Assembly: GCA_010093485.1 (NCBI GenBank)
Contig: MU001494.1
Coordinates: forward strand, 1,643,937 to 1,707,936
Reading direction: 5' to 3'
DNA length: 64,000 nucleotides
DNA from: Karstenula rhodostoma CBS 690.94
Lineage: Eukaryota > Ascomycota > Dothideomycetes > Pleosporales > Didymosphaeriaceae
A model generated the notes under the pieces. That model was not told where the DNA came from. It worked only from the letters and a program-made list of their open reading frames with translations, and searched no databases. A program made the translations under genes and the position numbers. Shown piece after piece: positions 22,901 to 34,375 of the stretch (positions within the stretch are counted from its first letter, which is position 1; every line of letters begins with the position of its first letter).

Positions 22901-25309
22901 GGGCGTCAGCTTTCTTTTTGGAGAAGGCGAGCTCAATAAGCTCCTCTTCTTGCGCTCGCATTGTATGGAAGGCCTTCATATGAGTGTCGAGATCTCGGAA
23001 ATAGATTTGAGCGTCTTCAGGACCGCTAGTACCCAATCCCTTGTAGTACTTGTGATCCCAACCCTTCTCAAGCCTGTGCTGTTCCTTCCATTCCTCGTAT
23101 TCGGGCATGGAGAAGAAGCTCTTTAGGTTTCGAGGATGTTTGGGGTCCCCCTTCCACACCTTGACGATAGGAGTGATGAACTCCATCAGGAAGCTCGGAA
23201 TCTTCAACAAGCTGGGAAACTGGCACTGCAGGAAGTTGATCAACAATCCCTTGATATGACTACCATCGTGATCCTGATCCGTCATGATCATGATGTGACC
23301 ATATCGGAGACCCTTTGTGTCGGTGTATTCTTTCTTGTGTTGAAGGCCGATGAACTTCTTGATGTTCTGAATTTCCTGGTTCTTGGAGATCTGATCGATG
23401 GAAGCGTCGCGGACGTTGAGGAGTTTACCACGGAGAGGGAAGACGCCGAAATAATCGGGGTCGACCACGGCACGTCCGGCCAAAGCGAGAAGGGCAGCGG
23501 AGTCACCTTCGGTCAAAATGAGAGTGCACATATGGCCATCCTTAGTACCTGCCCTGTTCGCATCGGTGAGCTTGGCGTTGCTCATTCGACTCCGCTTGTT
23601 GCCATCCGTCTTCTTCAGTAGTTGGTCGGCTTTTTGCGCAGCGAAATGCATAATGTTCTGAATGACCTCGGTCTTCTCGATTGCCTTCATAAACTTATCA
23701 CTCAAGACAGGTTTGCTGCCGAACTGGCTCGCCTTGGTCGTCAACTGCTCCTTCGTCTGCGACGTGAAGGCGGGGTTCACAATCGAACAATTAACAAAGA
23801 GGAATATGTGGTTCTTGATCTGAGCTGGCTTGAGCTTGACACCACCCTTGTTCTTCTTGTTGACGATTATGAGCAGTTTTTCGACAATTTGGTCGGCGAT
23901 GTAGTTGACGTGCGTACCACCTGACATCGTGGCGATCGAGTTGACAAACGACACTTGGTTGAAGGCTCCATCCGACACGGCGAACCCGATCTCCCAGCGA
24001 TCATGGCGGTCAGTGATGATAACGTCCTTGTCCTCTTCGGACTTGCCTTGTTCGAGTCTAATGGCCTTGGTATACATCTCCATGTACTTGGAAAAGTTGG
24101 TAACCTTGACCCGATCACCGTTGAGGTACACCTTGACGCCACGAAGAGTACCAGCCATGTCGTACGTCCGACGCTTGACAAGAGCTTCGAAGTCGTCATC
24201 GATACCTTCCATGCCGAACTTCTCGTAGTCGGCTTTGTAAGAGACCTTGGTGTAGTCATCAGTCTTGATGTCGGTGATTTTGGGTTTGCCCATCTTGCTC
24301 ATGTTGTCCGTCCACGTCTGTCGGTATTTCTTCTTCTGTTTCGAGTCGACAGTCTCCAAGGTGAACTCTCTACTGAAGACGTTACAAAGTTTCGCACCGT
24401 AACCATTGCGACCGCCCGTTATCTTGGCCTGGTTGTCGTCGTAGTTGGAGGAAGTAAGGAGGTTGCCGAAAATCATCTCAGGCACGTAGATGCCCTTCTC
24501 CTCGTGGATCTCGATCGGAATACCCTTTCCGTCGTTCTTCACTGAGATCTCGCCAGTTTCGCGGTCCAATGTCACTCGGATCTCGCTCATGTTCTTGTCG
24601 TTCTGCTTGTTGTCGGCCGCGTTTACGAGGATTTCGTCGAAAATCTTGTAAAGACCGGGAACGTAGGAAACCTCGCGGAACTCCATAGCCTCCGTGGATG
24701 AGTTGTACACCCACATCTTGTCCGAGGTTCGCTCGACAGAGCCAATGTACGTGTCAGGCCGCTTCATGATGTGTTCCAAATGGGTAAGCTGCCACGGTGT
24801 CAGCCTGGGTCAGCGCAATAGTTGAGCCGTAAACTCACCATCTGGTATTTGCTGCTCGCACCGCCAGCTTTTGCCTTGCCACTCGGCGCTGAATCGTCTA
24901 TGCCATCCATCATGTCGAAGCTCTCATTGGCAATGCTCGCCAGGGGCTTGCCGCTCGATTTCTTCGTCGCTGGAGCCTTTTTTTGCTTCGGTGGTGTGTC
25001 GGCGAGCAGCGAGTCGTCGTCATCGTCAACGGGGTCGTCGCGCATATCTATATCCGAGTTCTCATCATCGGACTCATCTTTGCGCTTCTTCTTGGGTGCT
25101 GCCTTCGCCTTTGCCTTCGCCTTCGCAGGTGCTTTTGCTTTGGGCGGAGCGGAGGGATCTTTCGGCGGTCGTCCTCGGGGTTTTGCAGGGGCAACGGCCT
25201 TCTTGGATGCGGCAGCCTTCGCTTTAACGGTCTTTGCGGGTTTGGCAGGCGGTGCGAAGTCAGAGCTAACGCCTTCGTCAAAGTCCGATTCAAGGAGCGA
25301 GTCGTCCAT
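19991..25309 (-). CDS. TOP2: DNA topoisomerase II
   Basis: Essential nuclear type IIA topoisomerase that passes one DNA duplex through a transient double-strand break using ATP. Model: complement(join(19991..21454, 21505..21762, 21810..24788, 24839..25309)), 1723 aa, within the usual fungal range; three introns (47-50 nt). A charged N-terminal tail (about 1-150) is rich in Lys/Ala/Pro and Asp. The GHKL ATPase carries DEILVNAADN (208-217), NDGKG (about 242-246), GGRNGYGAKL (282-291) and the QTK loop at 501-503. TOPRIM has EGDSAAL (584-590) and DQDHDG (661-666). The winged-helix catalytic Tyr is Y919 in ASARYIYT, preceded by R918. The C-terminal region of roughly 450 residues is Lys/Ala/Asp-rich with long acidic runs, as expected for the phosphoregulated, localisation-controlling tail. 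All catalytic residues are present. It is divergently oriented to the Zn2Cys6 gene at 25971. Confidence 0.98.
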
Positions 25310-25970
25310 CGTGGCGAAAGTAGAAGGAAAAGTCCCGCAGGACAGGAAATGAGCGAAAGAACAGTTGCGCCCAAGCCAGCAAGCGAGGTGGCAGGCGTAG
25401 GAAAGAGAACGGGGTGACGGAGGTGGGAGAGGGAGACGCTGCGGGCGTGTTTGGATCGCGCTCCTGTGTTTTGGTTCGTGTTGTTGCCGCGACGAACGAA
25501 TCGTCTGGCGCTAGGGTTCACGCTAAGGCGCGCGCTAACCCCTCGAGGACTCGACGCGCCGTCTTTCACGTTCACTTCGCTCTCTCCTCTACTTCTGGCG
25601 AGTGATGAAGGTACAAACGTATTGAAGAGTAGACATGTCCTTCGTGGTGTATTGATACGGATCCCCTCAAATTTTATTACACGCTTCTGACACAGTCTAT
25701 GATACCGTGCTTCCACCTGTAGTAACGTCTGGTCATGTGGCAAGGCTTTCATCGCACAGGAATGTGGCACATTCAGATGTGGACTGTCATTGCTCCCACA
25801 GTGACGCTCACGGTGCAGTGAGTGCTGGGGGATGAGTATACAGCGCTCTAAGCGGTTTAGTGCCATTTAGCATTAATAAGCGCGAGACCAGCGTCGACAG
25901 CGTCCATGCCACTTACATTGTAACTTCGTATATCGCCCTCGCAGCTCCCTTCGAAGAATCATACTTCATC
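25310..25970. other. divergent promoter region between TOP2 and a Zn2Cys6 gene
   Basis: A 661-bp spacer shared by two genes transcribed in opposite directions. Open frames crossing it are extensions of GC-rich DNA without support. No clear TATA box was found. Confidence 0.45.
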
Positions 25971-27342
25971 ATGCCGGTGGCTCCCCTTTCGAAGCGCAAG
26001 TCATGCAGCGAATGCGTGAAGGCGAAGCGGAAGTGCGGCATGGAGGTACCCAGATGCAGCCGCTGCACAAAGAAAAACATTACCTGTGCCTATCCCAGCA
26101 AGATCATGGCTCAAGAGCTGGCTATTCCAGAACTGGATTTTCCTTGGTTGGATGATTTGTTTCGAGACCCTGATGCCTTACCATGGGAAGGAGCACTGCA
26201 GCCACAGCTCGAAGTCGCCTTTGCACCATCCGGACACTATCCTGCCAGCTTTACATCCGATGCCCTCCACTCATCGGCGTTCAGTCCATTGGGTGTTGAA
26301 ATCGATAAGGTGCCGTGTCGATCAACATTGGCACGCACGGAGATGGAAGCCGCCCTTCACCGCTTCAAAACATGGCCTGAGAAGTGGGTCAAAGAGGGAA
26401 AAGCGCCCTTTATCCATCCAAGGCTATACGCAAACGAGATGCCCAAAGCACTTCAAGATGCATATGCTGCTTGCGCCATCTACTCTACCAAAACTGACCA
26501 GAATGCATTTGTCGCCTTCACCGTCATTGAGTCGAAAGCGAACGAGCTGTTGCGATCACCGGATCAAGAATCTTGGACTTCGCTTGAGCTGCTAGCTGCT
26601 GTTCAAGCGCTGCTCATTTTCCAGTTCATCAGGTTGTTTGATGGCGATATACGTCAACGTACGTGTGCACCAGATGAGTTCACGCGTAATTTCCAAACGT
26701 TTTGCCATACCTCGACCAGTTTGATATTGGCTAACTTGTACCTACGTGACTAGGTGCCCAAGCGGAAAGTGCGGAAACAGTACTAGAGGCGTGGACCAAT
26801 CAGCTCAACAGCATCACAACTACAGAGCGAAAGTATACGACAGACACTGCACCTTCTTGGAGGTCATGGATCTTCTCTGAGTCCTTACGGCGCACCAGCA
26901 CCATGAGCTTTTTGTTATCTGGGATCTATTCTCTTGTCAAAAAGGGGTACTGCACTCTAGGTCAACAGGTTTCTGCGCACTCTTTCACGGCTCAGCGAAA
27001 ACTCTGGGACGCTACCGGCCCGCTTGAATGGGATCGAGTCAAGGCGAATCACGATCCTTTCTGGACTCCATGTATGTGCCTACTATCGCAATCCCCGACG
27101 TAGATCTATCCTACTACGTAGGCTAGGATTATGATCTGTGAGCTGATTTCGTTTGTTTCATCACAGGCATGAACTTTGATCACGTCATTCGCCGTGGAAA
27201 TGGCGACGAGTTGGACGACTTCGGCATGGTGATGTTGATTACTTACAAAGGCCAGGACACTGTAGACCATTGGTTGTCTATATCACGAGAGACATCTATT
27301 GCTGCTTTAGACCTTCACGAAAGTCTACTAAACATAGTTTAA
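25971..27342 (+). CDS. Zn(II)2Cys6 fungal transcription factor
   Basis: Nuclear binuclear-cluster regulator. Model: join(25971..26658, 26754..27071, 27167..27342), 393 aa; two introns of 95 nt each, phases closing. The cluster sits at the N-terminus: CSECVKAKRKCGMEVPRCSRC (cysteines 12, 15, 22, 29, 32, 39; spacing x2, x6, x6, x2, x6) with the basic KAKRKC core. The middle region (TEMEAALHRFKTWPEKWVKEGKAPFIHP, then ALQDAYAACAIYSTK and LLAAVQALLIFQFIRLFDGD) resembles the compact regulatory domain of small Zn2Cys6 proteins found beside secondary-metabolism and catabolic genes. The stop is 95 bp from the stop of the convergent P450 gene. This makes it a candidate local regulator of the P450 and the sesquiterpene synthase, but no binding site was established. 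Confidence 0.88.
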
Positions 27343-27436
27343 GGCAACGTTATCTATCATTGATATCGCATGCGGTGCGATCCTGAAAGCAGTGATTGCA
27401 ACCTCTATTGTCGACAGGCAACGTGCGCGCCGTGGC

Positions 27437-29389
27437 TCACTCAACGACACTCGCGCGTGGTCGGAAGCGCACGTTCAGAGGCGGCATCCACCAGAAGTAG
27501 TGGACCTTGCAACCAGAATTCCAGTCTCGACTGCTTTCTACGAGCTCCATATCATATGTGTAAATCATCTTCGCTAGTTGCAGCGACATCTGAGCATACG
27601 CAAGACTACGAACATCAGCGATGTTTCGGATTGTTTTTACTGTACTTACCGCTTTCCTGGACATACTCGAGGCCCCAGCCCAAACGGCTGGCTTGCCTCC
27701 TTTACATCCTGACATGTTGGGTCGATCCAGCGCTCCGGTTTGAACATATACGGGTCGTGAAAATAGCGCTCATCATGGCTCGGTGACCACGCAGACACGT
27801 ACACTTCGGTCTAAAAATTGTCAGCTTCGAACACGATGCATCGAGGAACGACTCTGGCTTACTCCTTGAGGAACATAAATGCCCTCGATCATGGTTCCGG
27901 GCGAAACGCGAGGCAGACCCTGTGGCACTGCGGGATGGATCCTCATGCCTTCCTTGAGCACCGCCTGGAGGTACGGTAGCTTCAAAAGTGAAGCAACATC
28001 CATATCATGAGTGCTCTTGAATGCCCCTCGGACCTCACGCTGAAGCTCATCACGCTTCTCAGGGGTTCTGAGCAAGTTGTAGAGGATCCCAGTCATAGAT
28101 GTTGCTTGGGTCTCGCCTGCTGCAACACTACAATTTCGTTAGGAGACTTGCATCTCATCTGCACAATGTCGAATCCGAGATCTACATACCTGAACGTAAA
28201 CAAGTGGCACGCCATTTCCTCCTCAGACACATCGCCTTTCTGGACCTTTTCAACGCAATTGTCAAAGAAGTCGTTCTGCGGACCCGATCTTAGCAGGCGT
28301 CTGTTCTCGGCTGTTAGCCAAACAGCGTTCCAGTCTATCGGAACCTAGCAACGCACTTTGCAGTCTGGTCTTTGGAGTACTTGACGATTTTTCCACGGAC
28401 GCCCTCTAGCCATCCCATTGGAATCAGCTTAAGTAAGGGTACAACCAAAGGGAGCCGCCTGACGTTGTCTGCGATATTTACATAGAAGAACAGGGGCAAG
28501 ACGAGAGTCAGCCATTCGTGGGCAGTCTCTGTAGCAAGTTGTCAGTATGCTCGGGCATTTGGTACGGCGTACCAACCTCTGACAAGACATCCGAATGATT
28601 CTCCAAAAGCCATCTTCGTGCCTACGTCAAAGCCAAAGTACAGGAACCACTGGCTCATGTCTAAGCCCTCTTCGGTGTCGCCCAATTTCCCGATCTTATC
28701 GAGGAATAGACTGACGAACGCCTGCAATATCGGCTCTTGAAGTACCACGTTCCGGTTGGACATGGCGTCCGCAAACAAGTCGCGCTTCTGCGCAGCAAGA
28801 TGGTAATCTCGCTCTGAACCAATGGAAGCCTCATCGAAGCCAAGACCTATCATGTCCCAGAACTCGTTTTTGGTGATGGGTGCGCCCTTTTGGACGCCGT
28901 ACACAGACTTCCATGCTCTGGCGTTGGCGAAGGATAGCTCGTTCGGGCTTACGCGTATTACGTCTCCTGGTGAACCGTTAGGCTCTAAGCAGAGTTGATC
29001 GATAGCTATACACACCGTAGCGCTTATGCGCCTTTTGGATATGGAGACTACGGGTAGAAGAACAGTCAGTATGACTCTTGCATATGCACCTCGATCATAC
29101 TTACTGCCAGTGACCGCCCATGCAATATCGGAAGCGCCATAATAACGTACTTCTGGCCAACAATGGTCCAGGTATATCTTTGAGGGGGTGGAAATACAGG
29201 TTGTATACAACTTGTCCAATACCAAAAGCCACGAACTGTTCGAGAATCAGCAACAGTGCGTTACGGAAGTCAAGCACGGGTCCAAATTACCAAAGCTACA
29301 ACGGTGCGCAACAACAGAGAGCCACCTGAATGTCCGCCTGGCAAGGGTCCATCGTGCCACTGCACTGAGACGTTCTGCGAGATGTCCAT
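27437..29389 (-). CDS. cytochrome P450 monooxygenase
   Basis: Membrane-anchored haem-thiolate monooxygenase, probably in the ER. Model: complement(join(27437..27605, 27650..27810, 27863..28127, 28190..28300, 28357..28528, 28577..28966, 29016..29047, 29105..29235, 29291..29389)), 509 aa, a normal length; eight short introns, all phases closing. The N-terminal anchor (LLLRTVVALFVAFGIGQVVY) leads to YNLYFHPLKDIPGPLLA. The I-helix region reads AAGETQATS, and the K-helix ExxR is E371-R374 (LKEGMRIHP). The PERW motif is FKPERW, and the haem loop FGLGPRVCPGK places the ligand at Cys450. The haem loop and the conserved LAYAQM helix lie in different exons (exon 8 and exon 9), and one exon is only 32 nt. 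The sequence resembles fungal P450s of terpenoid and other secondary metabolism. It could oxidise the product of the nearby terpene synthase, but that is inferred from location. Confidence 0.92.
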
Positions 29390-31218
29390 TGTGTCCGTTC
29401 TCGGTTCCAAAAACCGGCGAAAGAACACTCCGTTTGACAGCAGAATAAACTTTCGACTGAGGAGGGGTTGAGACTATGGTAGTGTAAATTGGGCCGAATT
29501 CGCGCCCTCGGATGCATAGGAACAAAGAATCTGCCAGGTCCACGTCCATGCCGTTGTGTCGTGCCGCTGTGGGCCATGACAATACCTGTGAGTATGCATT
29601 GCGCTAACAACGGGAGCTGGGATTTCGGAAGCAACACGAGGACAGGGCAGGTCCACTCGAACCCACGCCGCAAACCTGCATGGGACCCTGGCACCAAGGA
29701 AATTGGACACATTTACACATTCCTCCTTACATACCGTTTCACACGTTGCACGCGTCTATCTCACTCCACGTGTAATCTGCGTGGCCTTGACGCGCGTGCC
29801 GACACTGGAAATTCTCACGCCGCTGTGCCACATGCAAGTCTGGGGCGTACGGCAGGACCCGGACCCCGGAAGACTCCACAATAACGGACGGCGTATGTAG
29901 TGTAGTGGAGAGCAATCCGGCAATCCAGCAAATGGGAATCCGGCCGTGCTCAGTCGGGGACTGGTCCCGGTGCCCCGCTCTCCATTTGCATCACCCACTA
30001 CTGCATTCCTCAAGCCGCGAAGCGCGGGGAAAATACGTTATCCGCCCAATCCTGCCCGATTGCTACGGACTTCGCAACGATAACAATCCTAAAGAAATCC
30101 TTTCCTCGGTTGGTGGGGGTGGGCGACTGTTGCGATGGCAAGGATCGTCATCTAAATGCCGGGGTGAACATATGCGGCTCAACATGGCTAGGGTGACCCG
30201 ATCCCGTTCCGTCTCGCCTGCGGAAACCGTATGATGCAGCCGAACTTGTCGAATATGAGCTGTACTCGTCGGATAATAAGCGCCTGCCGCTCGCTTGCAA
30301 GTAAACCCCTCTACCATTACGGTTAGCCGCTGTGCGTCTCGGTGCATCCTGTTATAACAAATTCCCCTCGTGCATGCGTTGTTCTCTGACAAATTGTGAG
30401 AAGAGGCCGGTCTCGGCCCTGAGTCTCATTGTGTTGGTCAGAAACAAAGAGGGTAGATATTGGAAATTGATGGACAGTGCAGTGTGCAATTATCGAGCAC
30501 GTCCCCGAAAGGCCCACGATTCAGGAACCTGGTACCCACAGGTTCCCACCAAAACCGCCGTGGGGAAACCGTTTTGAGGCCGTACACGCAACCAGACCCA
30601 CGGTAATTCTCCCCTCGAGACTGGGAAGTAACCTTTAAACCAATCGGTAAGAGCGATTGTCTCCGCCCGTTACGCAGACCGAGATCGTAAGGTACTGCCG
30701 CGATGCCAGCTGCCTTTTTTGATTGTTCCTGCATACTAATGAAGCCAGAGCCGACCAGGGGATTGCTTTGGGCATCCCTGCATATACTCACCGACTCCGA
30801 TGTGAGGTGCGTGGCCATTCCGGCCACACATACGATTATAGACGCAACCGCCGTTAGCGCGGATAGTCGCGCATACCAAGTGCGCCATATGTACACTATA
30901 CTGGAAAGAAAGTCTAGGATCTTCCTTGAGAAACCTGCCGTGGGTCACGCATGGGTGGATCCTGTTGCGAGGTAAAGTGACAAATGCTGTCGACTCTATT
31001 TGCGAAAGACAATGCATCCTGGCATTACCGCGTTCTGTATACATTCATATCCTTGTGTTACGGTTCACTTAGTATGAGACGGTCGTGTATGCCGCGGGAG
31101 CCGGTGTAGCTCAAGACGCCAATCTCATGGTCACTGCGGTCACTGATGGCGCCACTTCGGAACGCAAGGATCTTGACTAGCTTTTCAACATTTATGGTCC
31201 ACGACATCTTGGTGACCA
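29390..31218. other. intergenic region between P450 and terpene synthase
   Basis: 1.8 kb without a supported gene. It includes the P450 promoter at its left end. A small perfect hairpin (GGAACCTG, 7-nt loop, CAGGTTCC) lies at 30524-30546. Frames of about 80-150 codons occur on both strands with no recognisable motif. Confidence 0.4.
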
Positions 31219-31803
31219 TCACGAACAGCATCTAACCCAAAGATGGCAATTGACTGACGGTATCAGACGATAATTTGACCGACGGGCTGCGGGACTGTCA
31301 GTAGTCGTTGTTGGAACGCATCCTCTGATAGAGTGCTTAGTGGATGGTAGATTGCGGCCCAGTAATATCCGCGCGTCTGAACCAGTTACCGCACGTCGGT
31401 GCCGCCAATGGAATTGGTCTGGACCAACAGTGTTGCGAAATCGAATGCCAAAAGACCCACCATCCGCGAGACATAGTCCATCCATGGAAGAGCCAAGATC
31501 GAGCGGTATCGGGAGCTTCACCCACTGCGCTGCATATCTAGGCCAAATTCGAATGTGGGTTATCTCCGGCGAGATTGCCTCAGTACAGTTACAGGCATCT
31601 TGTATCAGGTTCTCTACGCGAATGCCTACGCCGTATCCACACAGGCGTAGCCCCATGAACCATGTACATGTGTAGTCGCGGAAGGAATATCTCAGCCACC
31701 AAGGAATTCCAATCCACAAATTTTCCTTGATAGTGTCATAAAACGTAGTCGTCTCTGACCGCTTCTTGAACAATCCGTCCCGGCGGTTCTGGTGGTCAGA
31801 CAT
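31219..31803 (-). CDS. uncharacterised open frame divergent from the terpene synthase
   Basis: A 194-codon frame starting at a true ATG, only 53 bp from the ATG of the terpene synthase on the other strand. The first 65 residues look protein-like (TFYDTIKENLWIGIPWWLRYSFRD...) and somewhat hydrophobic. The rest is Arg/Cys/Thr-rich and less convincing. No family is recognised. It may be a decayed gene or chance. Such close divergent starts would leave almost no room for two promoters, which argues against an intact gene. Confidence 0.2.
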   Translation of the reverse strand: MSDHQNRRDGLFKKRSETTTFYDTIKENLWIGIPWWLRYSFRDYTCTWFMGLRLCGYGVGIRVENLIQDACNCTEAISPEITHIRIWPRYAAQWVKLPIPLDLGSSMDGLCLADGGSFGIRFRNTVGPDQFHWRHRRAVTGSDARILLGRNLPSTKHSIRGCVPTTTTDSPAARRSNYRLIPSVNCHLWVRCCS

Positions 31804-31856
31804 ATGTTCCCCTGATTCTAGATTTTCTGCGAAATCTCATTACTCCAGTCCCAGTC

Positions 31857-33034
31857 ATGGCTTTGTTAGAAACCCCCCTATACTCGCAATTAGTTCGCCG
31901 TTTCCGCGACATCCTTCCCACAGGGCAGCCCGTTGCTGTTGCCGGAGCCGCAGACGGGCCCGTTCTCACCAGCACAGATGGCTCCACGATACCTCCGCCC
32001 GCACCGACAGATCTCCCGTACCTTCCACGGGACATACGTCCTACCATACTAGAAGCCAAACTACACCCACACACCAGTCAGATTGTTGAAGAGTGCCACG
32101 CTTTCTTCCTGCAGCACTGGCCCTTCCCATCGGACAAGCACAAGCAGCGCTTCTGCGATGAAGGCTACGCATGGTTCAACTGCATCCTGTGCCCTGAGGG
32201 GCTAGACGACCGCATGGTCGGCGTGTGCAAGTTCCTCACTACCGGTTTCCTTATCGACGACATGCTCGATCGGATGTCCGTTGAAGAGGGGAAAGCTCAC
32301 AACGCTGTCGTCATCGCGTGCTCACGCGGCGAGCGACTCCCAGACCGCGAGAAGCCCGCGCAGTGGATCATGTACGACCTGTTCGAGGAGTTTCGCGGGA
32401 TCGACAAGGAGCTTGCGGATATGCTGCTCGGGTATACCATTGACTTCTTCGAGGCGCAGACGGATGCCGACAGGTCAAAGCCAAAGAGCTTGAAGGACTA
32501 CTTTGAGTACCGGCACGCGGATCTGGGCAAAGGGTACGTCATCCCATCTCTACGTCTGTCTCTGGTGTCTCATACTGATTCGATATCCACAGCTTCATGT
32601 CCGGCGTGATGTGCTTCTCCATGGGGCTACACATGAAGCCTGAAGAGCTCGCACTCATGCAACCCCTTGAGATGAACGTCATGCGTCACGTCACGCTCGT
32701 CAACGACATCGCGTCTTATGAGAAGGAAGTGCTCGCCGCAGGCAAGGGCTTCGCGCTTGGGCAGCTGTGCTCTGCGGTACCCATCGTCATGATAGCGTGT
32801 GGTCTCAATGAGCTCAGCGCGATGCGCGTCATGTGGGAGATGGCGAGGGAGCAAGAGAAGCAGCACTTTGTCCTCTTGGAGGAGGCGACGAAGCAGAACA
32901 ATAGCGAGTCGGTGAGGTTGTATGCGAAAGGGCTGGAGTTCCAGGCTGCGGGGAATGAGAGATGGAATTTGTTAACCCCGAGATACAATCGGTCTGGTGG
33001 GTTGCCTTTCGCTGAGGGTAGGATTTGGGGATAA
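31857..33034 (+). CDS. class I sesquiterpene synthase (aristolochene/longiborneol synthase-like)
   Basis: Predicted cytosolic terpene cyclase, likely using farnesyl diphosphate with Mg2+. Model: join(31857..32533, 32593..33034), 372 aa, the usual size for a microbial sesquiterpene cyclase; the 59-nt intron restores HADLGKG|FMSGV in phase. The aspartate-rich metal motif is DDMLD at 134-138 (FLIDDMLDRMS). The NSE/DTE metal motif is NDIASYEKE (N263, S267, E271), and the C-terminal product-sensing pair R356-Y357 lies in TPRYN. All three are intact, so the enzyme should be active. The stretch around CPEGLDDRM...LTTGFLIDDML recalls fungal aristolochene and longiborneol cyclases. The product cannot be predicted from sequence. 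A P450 and a Zn2Cys6 factor lie within 7 kb. Confidence 0.93.
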
Positions 33035-34375
33035 CCATTTTCCGTTGGTTGTCCCGTGGGGGTTTTTTTTTCTGGTTTCACTAGACGACGGCGTTGGGAT
33101 GCATGTCAATATTTGAATGTGTGACGTACGCGACGACAATGCAAGTATACGATACCTTTTTCCAGCTGCTTCCATACCTACGCGACGCCTCTCCTTCATT
33201 TGCGACGATAATCCCAGAGCCACGGTCACACGTGACTCACCCCACCGATCACCCCAACACTCCCTCCTCGCGGGCGCCCTCCCAACGGGCACCCACGGGC
33301 CTCCCCCCATTGTCTTCCACGACTCCAGGATCCCCACATGCCTACATGTTTTCCAACGTTCCGGTCGAACGTGCTCCACCGAACGCGCCTCGCGCATCCT
33401 CGCAACTCCGCTCCGCACCAACTTCGTTTTGCGAGCGCGCAAATCCTCAAGCAGCACCCAGCACTACAAGTCTGAAGGCCGTTCGCATTGAGCTGATGTT
33501 GCAATTAAGTTGCTAAGCGGCGGCAGCCAAGACGGTCGCGTATGAACGATGCGAACGCTAGGTGCGCGGCTAGTTCTCTCGGCCGTAAGTAACGATATCA
33601 GCTGCCGTTTTGGGGGCTAGAGCACGTCGACCACAAGTGGGCTACCAAGGTCTGGATATGTCTTAGATGTGATTTTTTCTTCTTCAAGAATTTTGGTGAT
33701 GGGCGTTGTTCTCGGCAGCGCGAGACCGACCGACATCGAGAGTTTTGCAGGTGCTGAGCCAGCAGGAACGGGAAGAGAGGAAATAGGAGTAAGGGTCGCT
33801 GGGATCAATTTCTGAGGATTTTGTCCTTTGACTACCCATCACATACTGTAACCAAGGCCAGCTGGACCTTGTGTGCTGCTGTAGGTACAAATCATGTGCT
33901 GTAAGATAATACGAAACCAGCCTGTCTTCACTGCTGTTCTCATCTAACATGCCAAAATGGCCTGCTGAAATGAGTGGCAGATTCGAGCACAGTAGATTGC
34001 TCGCAGGGATTTCACACCATTCGGAAACAACGATTGTGTAGTTTTTACCCATCCCTGCCGAGATCAGCCTGTACCACTTCGGAACCTGCGCAACTTCCAT
34101 CCGTTGCAATTGAAGCGGGTAAGTACGTAGGACACACACCACTGTCACCCCATTCGTCACCTGTCCACATAGTCTTGACCAATCGATGAGACCCCGGGCG
34201 GCCTCATTGCGTTGCCATGCAAGAAGCTACGTCAGACGGCATGTACCCCGCCACCTTATATTCCAGAGCTTCGAAGACGGCCGCCGCCCTTTCATTTCCT
34301 CCATAACTCTCACAGACATCCTTTGTCAAGCCCATATTAAATCTTCTTTTTCAAAACAACACCAAATCATACATC
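33035..34375. other. intergenic, no gene supported
   Basis: 3' flank of the terpene synthase and promoter of the RNase III-like gene. A frame of 158 codons on the minus strand (33684-34160) starts at GTG and shows no motif, so I do not call it. No RNA gene or repeat was seen. Confidence 0.4.

Noticed and set aside
21984..24545. Long open frames antisense to TOP2 (up to 196 codons)
   Set aside because: They mirror the strongly conserved TOP2 exon on the other strand, and their composition is the reverse-complement shadow of its codons.
27437..27715. P450 appearing broken before its haem motif when read in one frame
   Set aside because: Removing a 44-nt intron (27606-27649) restores FGLGPRVCPGK followed by the conserved LAYAQM helix in phase, so the gene is intact.
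33684..34160. 158-codon minus-strand frame upstream of the RNase III-like gene
   Set aside because: Begins at GTG, has no recognisable motif, and no exon could be joined to it.
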